Notes under the pieces: model-generated | The model's input: only the letters and a program-made list of their open reading frames with translations | What the model was told of the DNA's origin: nothing | The model's database searches: none | NCBI GenBank assembly: GCA_946478975.1 | Contig: CAMLEO010000283.1 | Location: 1-9,186, forward strand | Reading direction: 5' to 3' | Length of the DNA stretch: 9,186 nucleotides | From: an uncultured Steroidobacter sp. | GTDB lineage: Bacteria > Pseudomonadota > Gammaproteobacteria > Steroidobacterales > Steroidobacteraceae | In this document: positions 1 through 6,977 of the stretch, one piece after another | How positions within the stretch are numbered: the first letter of the stretch is position 1 | How the letters are laid out: every line of letters begins with the position of its first letter | Made by a program: the position numbers and the translations under genes

Positions 1-55
1 CTTCGCCTCAGCGTCGGTGTCGCCTTTGAGGCTCCCGGAAGGCCTGGTCTCCGCG

Positions 56-2068
56 TCAGCGTCGGGTCGAGCTTTTGATGCGGACGATGCTGAGAGAGTT
101 GGCGGGTGCGGTATAGGGGAAAGATTTGGAGACGTTGATGGGCGTCGTCTTGGGCTTGATCAGTTTGCCGGTGGCGTAGTCGTTTATGGCGTCGGCGTCG
201 CCGGTGAGCACGGTGAGGCTGGCTTTGGATGCGAGTTTGTTCGCGCCGTCGAGCTGGATTTGCAGGGCCGTGGGCTCGCCACCGCCGTTCACCACCTTCA
301 ACACGACATCGCCAGTCGCAGTATCACGCACGCTTGAAACCGCGAGGCGCGGTGAGTTGCCGCTCAGCGAACTGGACAGGTAGCGGTCGCCGACGTTGTG
401 GCCGAAGAGCTTTTGCACTTCGTAGCTGATGGTCGGAAACACCGCACCGGTGTCGTTGAAATAAATCAGGTTGGGATTCCAGTTGGTCATCCCTTCGCGT
501 CCCAACAGCGGCGCGTAGGACGCCATCAGCACGACATCGCCATTGCGCTCCAGGCTGGTGAGATGGGCGGCCTCCGCCAGGGCGGCACGCAGGGTGCTAC
601 GGCGCTTGTCGTCGTGGGCGGCGTACTCACCCAGGTACACCTTTGACTTGGTGCGATCGTAAGTGTCGTAGCGCTTGAGGTTGTCCCAGAACCATTGCGG
701 CTCGACGTAGTAGTGCTCGTCGACCACGGGAATGGACAGCTCGTTGGCAATCTTCCAGCCCTGCTCGAAATCGTCGCCGCTGTGGAACGGCCCGACGGTG
801 CCGATCACCGTGATCTCCGGATGCCTGGCCTTGATGGCGTCGTAGATCATCTCGAAACGTTTCTTGAACAGGAACGTGATGTGATCTTCGTTGCCGACGC
901 CCAAATACTTCAGGTTGAAAGGCTCGGGATGGCCGGCTGCCGCACGCACGGCGCCCCACTTCGACGTCGCCGGCCCGTTGGCATACTCGATGAGATCGAG
1001 CACTTCCTGGATGTAAGACTCCATGCTTTCGAGCGGCAGCCCGCGCTGGCCGGTGCCGCCCTGGTGATCCGAGTTCTGGCAGCACACACCGGCGGGCACC
1101 ACGGGCACCGGCTCGGCGCCGATGTCTTCGGCGAATTGGAAATATTCGAAGTAGCCGAGGCCGACGGTCTGGTGATAGCCCCACAGATTCGCCTGCTGGC
1201 GCCGCTGCTCAATAGGGCCGACCGTGTCCTGCCATCGATACATATTGCCCAGGCCGTTGCCGTGCACGAGGCAGCCGCCCGGAAAGCGAATGAACTTCGG
1301 CTTCAGATCCGCAATCGTTTGCGCCAGATCCGCACGCAACCCATTCGGGCGGCCACGGAATGTTTTCTGCGGGAACAGCGACACATCATCCAGCGCCATG
1401 CCTCCAGGCACCGTCGCCAGCAGCACCAGACGCGCTTGCGGCTCCGTGCGACTCGGCGCCAGCGTCGCGGTGAGTCGCCGCCACTCGCGGTCTGCGATGT
1501 CGAACTTCGTTTGTGCGAGTACGTCGCCGTTCGGGCTCTCCAAGCGCACCGCCAACGGCAATGTTCCCTGAGTCTTCTCCGCGGCCCAGCGCTTGCCGAC
1601 GTACAACTGTCGGGTGAAGAACGCCAGGTCATAACGTTCGCCGGCCTGCACGGAAATGCCGCCCTGAAAGCCGGCATTGGACATCTTTACGCCCTCGCCC
1701 GGCTCCATCACTTCGAACGTCGCGTAGTTCGGATTGTTGGGATGGATCGGCGATGCCTGCTCGACTTGCAAGGCGCCTTTGGCGCCGGCCAGCGGCGTGA
1801 GCGTCCAAAAAGACAGGTTGTTCCAGGTCGGCTGCTCGGTGGCGCGAAACTCGAACGAACGATTCTGGATCAGCTCCGCGTACAGGCCGCCATCGCCGGC
1901 GTGATTCAGATCCTCGAAGAACACGCCCACCAGATCCGGACTGATCGGCTTGCCAGCCTCGGCGAGGTTCACTCGGAAGGTGATGGGATCGGCGTGCGCC
2001 ACCACGCTCGCGACGAACGCACACAGGGCCGCAACCAGACTGAACCGGGAGACTCGGGACATCGACAT
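56..2068 (-). CDS. Secreted GH51 alpha-L-arabinofuranosidase with inserted CBM-like domain
   Basis: This is a 670-residue GH51 enzyme that removes alpha-L-arabinofuranose from arabinoxylan or arabinan with retention of configuration. The Sec signal (MSMSRVSRFSLVAALCAFVASVVAHA, cleavage ~26) places it outside the cytoplasm, whereas many GH51s are intracellular. The mature start reads PISPDLVGVFFEDLNHAGDGGLYAEL..NRSFE, the usual opening. Residues ~85-235 (SFWTL to LDDVSLFPQ) look like an inserted CBM4/9-type jelly roll. The catalytic barrel follows with KFIRFPGGCLVHG (258-270), acid/base Glu394 in YLGVGNED, VDEHYY (449-454) and nucleophile Glu481 in VYLGEYAAHD. A C-terminal beta-sandwich (~560-665) closes the protein. 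ATG at 2068 is preferred to the ATG two codons later because a weak GAGA lies 7 bases upstream of it. It is the last visible gene of the operon, 26 bp after the GH43. Only 55 bases of sequence follow its TGA, with no gene and no clear terminator. Confidence 0.95.
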   Translation of the reverse strand: MSMSRVSRFSLVAALCAFVASVVAHADPITFRVNLAEAGKPISPDLVGVFFEDLNHAGDGGLYAELIQNRSFEFRATEQPTWNNLSFWTLTPLAGAKGALQVEQASPIHPNNPNYATFEVMEPGEGVKMSNAGFQGGISVQAGERYDLAFFTRQLYVGKRWAAEKTQGTLPLAVRLESPNGDVLAQTKFDIADREWRRLTATLAPSRTEPQARLVLLATVPGGMALDDVSLFPQKTFRGRPNGLRADLAQTIADLKPKFIRFPGGCLVHGNGLGNMYRWQDTVGPIEQRRQQANLWGYHQTVGLGYFEYFQFAEDIGAEPVPVVPAGVCCQNSDHQGGTGQRGLPLESMESYIQEVLDLIEYANGPATSKWGAVRAAAGHPEPFNLKYLGVGNEDHITFLFKKRFEMIYDAIKARHPEITVIGTVGPFHSGDDFEQGWKIANELSIPVVDEHYYVEPQWFWDNLKRYDTYDRTKSKVYLGEYAAHDDKRRSTLRAALAEAAHLTSLERNGDVVLMASYAPLLGREGMTNWNPNLIYFNDTGAVFPTISYEVQKLFGHNVGDRYLSSSLSGNSPRLAVSSVRDTATGDVVLKVVNGGGEPTALQIQLDGANKLASKASLTVLTGDADAINDYATGKLIKPKTTPINVSKSFPYTAPANSLSIVRIKSSTRR

Positions 2069-2094
2069 TACTTTATCTCGTCATCAATTGCGGA

Positions 2095-3744
2095 TTACTG
2101 ACCGAACGCGTACGGCCCGATCACCGTGCCGACGAAGCCACCGGCCTTGCGCGTGCTCAAGAAGGTCACATCGACGCCGGATCGCAACGTTTCGGTTTTG
2201 CCGCCCGCACGATACATGAAAGCAGCTGTGCCGCCATCAATGTTGGCCGTCAGTGTTGCCGAGTCACCCGTGAACGGGGCCGATGCAACCAATGTTTCGC
2301 TGCCGGCGTTCTGGCGAGCGTACAACGCGATCACCGGCTTGCCCTCGATTCGAGTGACGCCGAAGAACCACCACGCATCGTCGTTCTGAATGGCAGCGAG
2401 ACCCGCGCGCTCACCGTCTTTCTCAGGTTTGTAAGTGAGCGTGGTGGACACCGTTGCGACGTGGTGCTGCTGCCGACGCCCGATGAATGCGGGAACGCCT
2501 TGCACATCGCCCAACGCAGCGGCCGGATGCAGCACCAGCGCTCCGCCCTGCAAGCTGTAAACCGGCTGGTGCGGCGTGCGGATTCCGATCCACGCGAGCG
2601 ACAGCTTGGCACCATCGAACTCCTCCACGTACGAAAAATCGCCGCTGTTCGGCTGCGCCGGCCGCGGCTGCGCGGGCAGCTTCGGCTTGGCTGCGACAAA
2701 AGGAATGCGCTTGCCAGGTTCGAGCACCCTGGGCCAGTCGTTCACCCAGGTCACCGGCAGCAGAAACGTTTCGCGGCCGATGTTGTAAAGGTCCGGGCCG
2801 TACGGACGCGTAGCAAGAAACGTCGCCCACCACTCGCCGGTTTGCGTCTGGACAAACTTCGCGTGGCCCGCCGATGTCACAGGGTTCGCGCGGTTCGGGT
2901 CCAGGTCGCGCTGGCTCAAGATGGGATTGTTCGCGTACGGAACGAACGGCCCGCGCACGCTCTTGGAACGGAACACGACCTCCGAATGATGGTCGCCCGT
3001 GCCACCTTCCGCGGCGATCAAATAGTAATAATCGCCGCGCTTGATGAGGTGCGGGCCTTCGATCCAGCTCGGCTTCTTGGAGATATCGACGCCGCCGTTC
3101 ACGATCTGCGTGCGCTCGCCCACCAGCTGCAGTTGTTTGTAATCGAACTGCTGGACCCAGATGGCGCGATGGCCGTCATAGCGCGGCGGCTCGTTGGGCG
3201 CACCATTGTTCACGATGTATGCAGTGTCGCCGTCCCAGAAGATCGACGGATCGATGCCTTCGAACTTGAACCACACCGGATCCGACCACGGGCCGTGCGG
3301 ATCTTTGGCGGTGATCACGAAGTTGCCGCCGCAGTCGACGCAGGTGTTCACGATGTAGAACAGGCCGTCGTGATAGGAAATATCCGGCGCGAACACACCG
3401 CGCGAGACCTTGAGCCCGTCGAACTTCAACTGGCTGGGGCGATCGATGGCGTTGGCGATTTGCGTCCAGCTCACCAGGTCCTTGGAATGAAACACCGGCA
3501 GGCCCGGGAAATGCGTGAACGAGGAATTGACCAGGTAATAATCTTCGCCGACGCGCGTCACCGAAGGATCCGGGTAGTAGCCGGACAGAATGGGGTTGCG
3601 ATACTCGCCGGCAGCCGGCTGCGCGCTTTCCTGCGCCTTGCCGTCATACGTGAATCGCTCGAAGCGCGGCGCTGCCGATGCGTGCAGAGCGAACGCGAAT
3701 GAAAGAGCGACGGCGCCCGCGCCGTGAACGATGTTTCTTTTCAT
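2095..3744 (-). CDS. Secreted GH43 beta-xylosidase-type enzyme
   Basis: This is a 549-residue GH43 enzyme, most like the XynB-type beta-xylosidases that release xylose from xylo-oligosaccharides; arabinofuranosidase activity is the main alternative. The Sec signal MKRNIVHGAGAVALSFAFAL ends near HASA (~24). The propeller carries base Asp59 in YYPDPSV, modulator Asp165 in GIDPSIFWDGD and acid Glu229 in WIEGPHLIKRGDYYYL, followed by AAEGGTGDHHSEVVFRS, a stretch typical of this branch. PGLPVFHSKDLVSW and GVFAPDISYHDG are further family marks. A proline-rich linker (PAQPRPAQP, ~357-365) leads to the C-terminal beta-sandwich (~368-549) with GERAGLAAIQNDDAWWFFGV. A Cys135/Cys138 pair in NTCVDCGG could form a disulfide in the periplasm. 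The start ATG overlaps the GH10 stop by 4 bases, and the GH51 gene begins 26 bp after its TAA. Of the three GH43s here it keeps the most canonical active-site sequence, so beta-xylosidase is the best single assignment. Confidence 0.93.
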   Translation of the reverse strand: MKRNIVHGAGAVALSFAFALHASAAPRFERFTYDGKAQESAQPAAGEYRNPILSGYYPDPSVTRVGEDYYLVNSSFTHFPGLPVFHSKDLVSWTQIANAIDRPSQLKFDGLKVSRGVFAPDISYHDGLFYIVNTCVDCGGNFVITAKDPHGPWSDPVWFKFEGIDPSIFWDGDTAYIVNNGAPNEPPRYDGHRAIWVQQFDYKQLQLVGERTQIVNGGVDISKKPSWIEGPHLIKRGDYYYLIAAEGGTGDHHSEVVFRSKSVRGPFVPYANNPILSQRDLDPNRANPVTSAGHAKFVQTQTGEWWATFLATRPYGPDLYNIGRETFLLPVTWVNDWPRVLEPGKRIPFVAAKPKLPAQPRPAQPNSGDFSYVEEFDGAKLSLAWIGIRTPHQPVYSLQGGALVLHPAAALGDVQGVPAFIGRRQQHHVATVSTTLTYKPEKDGERAGLAAIQNDDAWWFFGVTRIEGKPVIALYARQNAGSETLVASAPFTGDSATLTANIDGGTAAFMYRAGGKTETLRSGVDVTFLSTRKAGGFVGTVIGPYAFGQ

Positions 3745-4892
3745 TGGTCTCGATTCCTCTTGGGAGCCGATTCGAACGCCGCCGCGATGGCGTCGCGCAA
3801 GGGTTTTGGACGATAATTATCGTCGTAAGGCGTGGGCCGCTGCGGAGTCTTGTCGTGCCGTTTGCTGAAGTTCTGCAGCCAGCTGAACTTGTCGACCATT
3901 CCCCAGCACAACACGTGATCCAGCTGTTTATACGACAGCATCACGTCCAGATAGCCTTTGGCGCTGGCGGCCACCTGCGCATCGCGCGTGCCCGGATCTC
4001 CCGGCAGATCCTTGTCGTTCACGTCGAACTCGGTGATCAGCAGCTCGTAACCCATGCCGACGACGGTATCGAGGAAGGCACGCCATTGTTTGTCCTGGAT
4101 GTCTCGAATGTGGCCGTCGTTGCCGATGTGACTTTGCACGCCCAGCGCGTTGACCGGCACGTTCCTGGCCTTGAACTGTTCGAGCAGGCGCAGGACGCCG
4201 TCGCGATGGCGCTCGTTGCCCGCTTCCCAGGACATATAGTCGTTGTACACCAACTGCGCCTTCGGGGCATTCTCGCGAGCCGCCTCGAACGCGATCCGCA
4301 GAGCATCGAAGCCGAGGACCTTGGTGAACGGCGTGTCGCGCAGCTGGCCGCTTTTCGGATCCACGGTTTCATTCACGACGTCCCAGGAGTGAACCTGATC
4401 GCGGTAATGCGTACACACGCGCTGGATGTAATCGCGCAGGAACTTTTCGGCGGCTGCTGGTGATAGCGAGGCGACGCGATCGAGCAGCCATTTCGGCGTG
4501 TACTCGACGCGATTCCACAGCAGCGTATGCCCGCGCATCTTGATGCCGTTGCTGCTCGCAAACTGCGCGATGCGGTCGCCGCGTTCGAAGTTATACGTGT
4601 CCGGCTGGGCCGCGATCACATAACTCTTCAGCTCGTTCTCGGGCACGAGCACCGAGCATTCTTTGGTGAGAATGTCGCGATATCCGGCGTCGTTCAGTGA
4701 GCCGGCGAGCGAACCCGGCGCGCTGGCGCCGACGGCCGAGCCGAACAGAATGCCTTTGTCGGCGGCCAGCGATTTGAGCGAACCCTTGGCTTCAGCCCAC
4801 GCCGGCAACACCGGACTCAAGATCGAGACGGCGCTCGTGCCCAGCGCGCCGACGATGAACTCGCGGCGCGAAGGGCCACTGTGACTTCGCAT
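3741..4892 (-). CDS. Tat-exported GH10 endo-1,4-beta-xylanase
   Basis: This is a single-domain GH10 enzyme (383 residues from the chosen ATG; 386 from the alternative ATG at 4901, whose numbering is used here), a retaining TIM-barrel xylanase that cuts the xylan backbone. The leader has the twin-arginine motif SRREFI (11-16), a mild hydrophobic stretch and likely cleavage after PAWA (~36), so it should be exported folded by Tat. Active-site elements visible are VPENELK (Glu88, Asn89, Lys92), acid/base Glu178 in WDVVNET, YNDY (220), VQSHI (Gln256, His258), nucleophile Glu291 in LLITEFDV, and WGMVDKFSW (333-341). Differences from typical members are Asn130 in GHTLLWNR where most GH10s have WH, Ser93 in place of the usual Trp after the Lys, and TEFDV for TELDV. 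There is no carbohydrate-binding module. Its TGA overlaps the next ATG (ATGA), so it is in one operon with the following GH43. Xylanase activity is the default expectation, but the substitutions make altered specificity possible. Confidence 0.93.
   Translation of the reverse strand: MRSHSGPSRREFIVGALGTSAVSILSPVLPAWAEAKGSLKSLAADKGILFGSAVGASAPGSLAGSLNDAGYRDILTKECSVLVPENELKSYVIAAQPDTYNFERGDRIAQFASSNGIKMRGHTLLWNRVEYTPKWLLDRVASLSPAAAEKFLRDYIQRVCTHYRDQVHSWDVVNETVDPKSGQLRDTPFTKVLGFDALRIAFEAARENAPKAQLVYNDYMSWEAGNERHRDGVLRLLEQFKARNVPVNALGVQSHIGNDGHIRDIQDKQWRAFLDTVVGMGYELLITEFDVNDKDLPGDPGTRDAQVAASAKGYLDVMLSYKQLDHVLCWGMVDKFSWLQNFSKRHDKTPQRPTPYDDNYRPKPLRDAIAAAFESAPKRNRDQ
3755..3760 (-). promoter_or_regulatory. 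Shine-Dalgarno of the third GH43, inside the GH10 3' end
   Basis: AGAGGA (within AAGAGGAA on the minus strand) lies 10 bases ahead of the ATG at 3744. It is embedded in the last codons of the GH10 gene, whose TGA shares bases with that ATG. The site supports both the chosen start and coupled translation. Confidence 0.5.
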
Positions 4893-4901
4893 GTATCGCA
4901 T

Positions 4902-4906
4902 CCCCC
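4902..4906 (-). promoter_or_regulatory. Shine-Dalgarno that decides the GH10 start
   Basis: On the minus strand a GGGGG run directly abuts an ATG at 4901 but lies 9 bases ahead of a second in-frame ATG at 4892. The first ATG has no ribosome site at a workable distance, so the second, three codons later, is the better start. Both choices keep the twin-arginine leader intact. Confidence 0.6.
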
Positions 4907-4943
4907 ACGGCTGGCTCGTTGGCCGCGCCGTATGGTAGCGATA

Positions 4944-6977
4944 TCAAGGCCCGATGGTAAAGCGCGTACCGTCCTGGCCGTCCGGCACGGGGCCGGGGCT
5001 GTCCGCCGTCAATGCGCCCTCGCCCACTCGCAAGTAACGATGGGTCTGCAGCGACATCAAGGTGATTTCCCCGGTCAGCGTCTCTATCCACTGAAACACC
5101 TGCCCGTCGTCGCCGTTCGCCGGCGCGAGGCTGACCTGTCCGCGTTCATCCACGGTGAGCATTCTTTCACCGCGCTTGAGACTCACCCGCCCCTGGCCGC
5201 GATCGACGAGAACAAACGGCGCATCGATCATGGCTGGTGCCGTACCCGCGACCAGCGGACGGAATGTCACATCGCGACCGTACGGAATGGGCTGCCGGCC
5301 ACGCAGTCGCGGTTCGTGAATGTCGATGGAATCGAAATCGGCATACCCGCCGGCGCGGCCCGCGCTGTTGAAAGAAAACATTGCGTAGCGGACGCCCTGA
5401 AACGTGATCAGCTGATACGCGGTGATGAAGTCCCCGCCGATGCGCTTGAACTCCACGCCATCGGTCGAGTAGCTCAGAATCTGCCGCTCGCTGAAAAAAT
5501 CACATTCCGCTCGCAGCCACACGCGCTTGGCCTGCACCAGCTCGCTGCGCATTTCGTTGAGCTTGCCGTTCAGCTGCTCATCGAAGCGGGTCACATACAG
5601 TGCATCGCCTTTGCGCTCCACCCCGATCCAGCCATACGGGCGCGTGAGCAGCGCGAGGCCCGCCGCATCGCCGGGCTTCAAACCTGCTGCGTCGAGCACG
5701 ACAGTCGCAGTGGATTGCGGGCCGATCGCTCGTTGCGTGAGCGTATTGCGAGCCGCCAGAAAATCCGGCGCCGCCATGCTGTGCAATCTCAAGAAGCCGG
5801 GCCGCTCCGTCAGCGACCATTGGTCCGGCACCGGCACATGATTCCATTGCCACACCGGCTGCAGCTGTTTGGCGGAGAAATCATCGCTGCGTCGATATGG
5901 CGCGTGCGGAGCGCTGCTGGTACTCGTTGCAGGCTTGATCCAGGTGCGAGGCGTACGAGTGAGATTGCCGGGCAAGCCGAAATACGGCCAGCCGTCCTTC
6001 CAGGTGATCGGCGACAAGCCAGTGAGGCGCCCGATGGAATTCGCGTCGTACATCGAGAAGCCCCACCACTCGCCGGCGGGCGTCTGCACGATGCCGCCCT
6101 GATGCAGCGAGCCCCAGCCCCGCAGCTTCGGGTCGGGCGGCGTGATCTGGAACGGCGGCTGTTTGCCGTTGGCGCGATAGCCTTTCACCAAGCCGAAGTC
6201 CTCATCGACACTGATCGCGCGATTCACTTCCCACGGCCCGGTGACCGAATCGGCACGCGCGGCGGGCATCCGCATGCCATTCCATTCCGCGCTGATGATG
6301 AAATATTTCTTGCCGAACTTATAAAAGTGCAGCCCCTCGCCCATGCCCGCGTCTTTGGGAATGATCACCCGGTCGGTCCCCGGCACGATGTCCGTGAGCT
6401 CTTTGTTGAGCTCGGCCAGGTGGATCTCCTGGTAGCCCGACACGGCGTAGACTTTGCCATCGTCATCGAACAGCACCGAGAGATCATAGAGCGCACGACG
6501 CATGCTCTCGTGCTTCCACGGGCCCCGCGGATCGCGCGCCGAATAGTGCTGCGTGGTGTGACCGTTGACATTGCTGAAGATATGAAACGTTCCGTCGTGA
6601 TAACGAAACGCCGGTGCCCAGATGCCCTGGCCATAGATGGACTGGCCGTTTTCCAGTCGGAACGCCGGCCCGAGATCCAGTTTATCGGCGGCGTAGGACA
6701 CGAACGTCCAGTTCACCAGATCCTTGGAATGCAGCACCGGCAGGCCGGGCATGCTGTGCATGGTGGTGCCGGTGAGATAGAAATCATCGCCGACGCGGAT
6801 CAGGTCCGGATCCGAGAACTCGTCATAAAACAGCGGATTGCTGAACGTGCCGTCGCCATTGTCGGCGGTCCACGTCTGCGCCGACACGGGACCGCTCAAC
6901 ACGATGCCCGCGAGCAGAGCCGCTACCAGTCGTTTGTTAATTGCTGCCAGCGATGTGGAAATAGTCGAAGTCCGCAT
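4944..6977 (-). CDS. Secreted GH43 enzyme with C-terminal sandwich and beta-trefoil-like module
   Basis: This is a 677-residue GH43 protein. A Sec signal (positive NKR at 14-16, hydrophobic LVAALLAGIVLSG, cleavage after VSA at ~33) is followed by the propeller. Catalytic candidates are base Asp56 in FSDPDL, modulator Asp165 in LYDLSVLFDDDGK (Leu replaces the usual Pro after this Asp) and acid Glu214 in GMGEGLHFYK. VGDDFYL, PGLPVLHSKDLVNW and GIWAPAFRYHDG are standard family signatures. A GH43-type concanavalin-like sandwich spans ~363-555 and ends GGYADFDSIDIHEP. Residues ~565-677 form an extra module with two visible repeats (GRVSLKRGERMLTVDERG and GEITLMSLQTHRYLRVGEG) that resembles a fascin/ricin-type beta-trefoil, perhaps a glycan-binding domain. 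A TAG stop two codons upstream fixes the start, which lies inside the preceding GH43 gene. A GGTAGG only 2 bases from the ATG is too close to be a good Shine-Dalgarno, so translational coupling to the upstream gene is likely. The probable substrate is arabinoxylan side chains or xylo-oligosaccharides. Confidence 0.92.
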   Translation of the reverse strand: MRTSTISTSLAAINKRLVAALLAGIVLSGPVSAQTWTADNGDGTFSNPLFYDEFSDPDLIRVGDDFYLTGTTMHSMPGLPVLHSKDLVNWTFVSYAADKLDLGPAFRLENGQSIYGQGIWAPAFRYHDGTFHIFSNVNGHTTQHYSARDPRGPWKHESMRRALYDLSVLFDDDGKVYAVSGYQEIHLAELNKELTDIVPGTDRVIIPKDAGMGEGLHFYKFGKKYFIISAEWNGMRMPAARADSVTGPWEVNRAISVDEDFGLVKGYRANGKQPPFQITPPDPKLRGWGSLHQGGIVQTPAGEWWGFSMYDANSIGRLTGLSPITWKDGWPYFGLPGNLTRTPRTWIKPATSTSSAPHAPYRRSDDFSAKQLQPVWQWNHVPVPDQWSLTERPGFLRLHSMAAPDFLAARNTLTQRAIGPQSTATVVLDAAGLKPGDAAGLALLTRPYGWIGVERKGDALYVTRFDEQLNGKLNEMRSELVQAKRVWLRAECDFFSERQILSYSTDGVEFKRIGGDFITAYQLITFQGVRYAMFSFNSAGRAGGYADFDSIDIHEPRLRGRQPIPYGRDVTFRPLVAGTAPAMIDAPFVLVDRGQGRVSLKRGERMLTVDERGQVSLAPANGDDGQVFQWIETLTGEITLMSLQTHRYLRVGEGALTADSPGPVPDGQDGTRFTIGP

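Noticed and set aside
1..55. Possible terminator after the GH51 gene
   Set aside because: Only a 4-bp AGGC/GCCT pairing with a 9-base loop is visible and no T-run follows on the minus strand. The real terminator, or a further operon gene, probably lies beyond the window.
8..65. 10-bp direct repeat TCAGCGTCGG at 8-17 and 56-65
   Set aside because: Two short GC-rich copies 48 bp apart, with no further copy nearby and no flanking structure, are most simply chance; they do not mark an attachment site or insertion.
695..2101. 468-codon plus-strand open frame opposite the GH51 gene
   Set aside because: It is low-complexity, Arg/His/Leu-rich antisense translation with no domain, while the minus-strand frame carries all GH51 catalytic motifs.
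2461..3702. 413-codon plus-strand open frame opposite the third GH43
   Set aside because: It is an antisense shadow of the same kind, with no family motif or convincing ribosome site; the opposite strand is a complete GH43.
4907..4943. Regulatory site or promoter in the gap before the GH10 gene
   Set aside because: The gap is ~40 bases with only a trivial GATATC palindrome and no -35/-10 pair; it reads as an ordinary intra-operon spacer.
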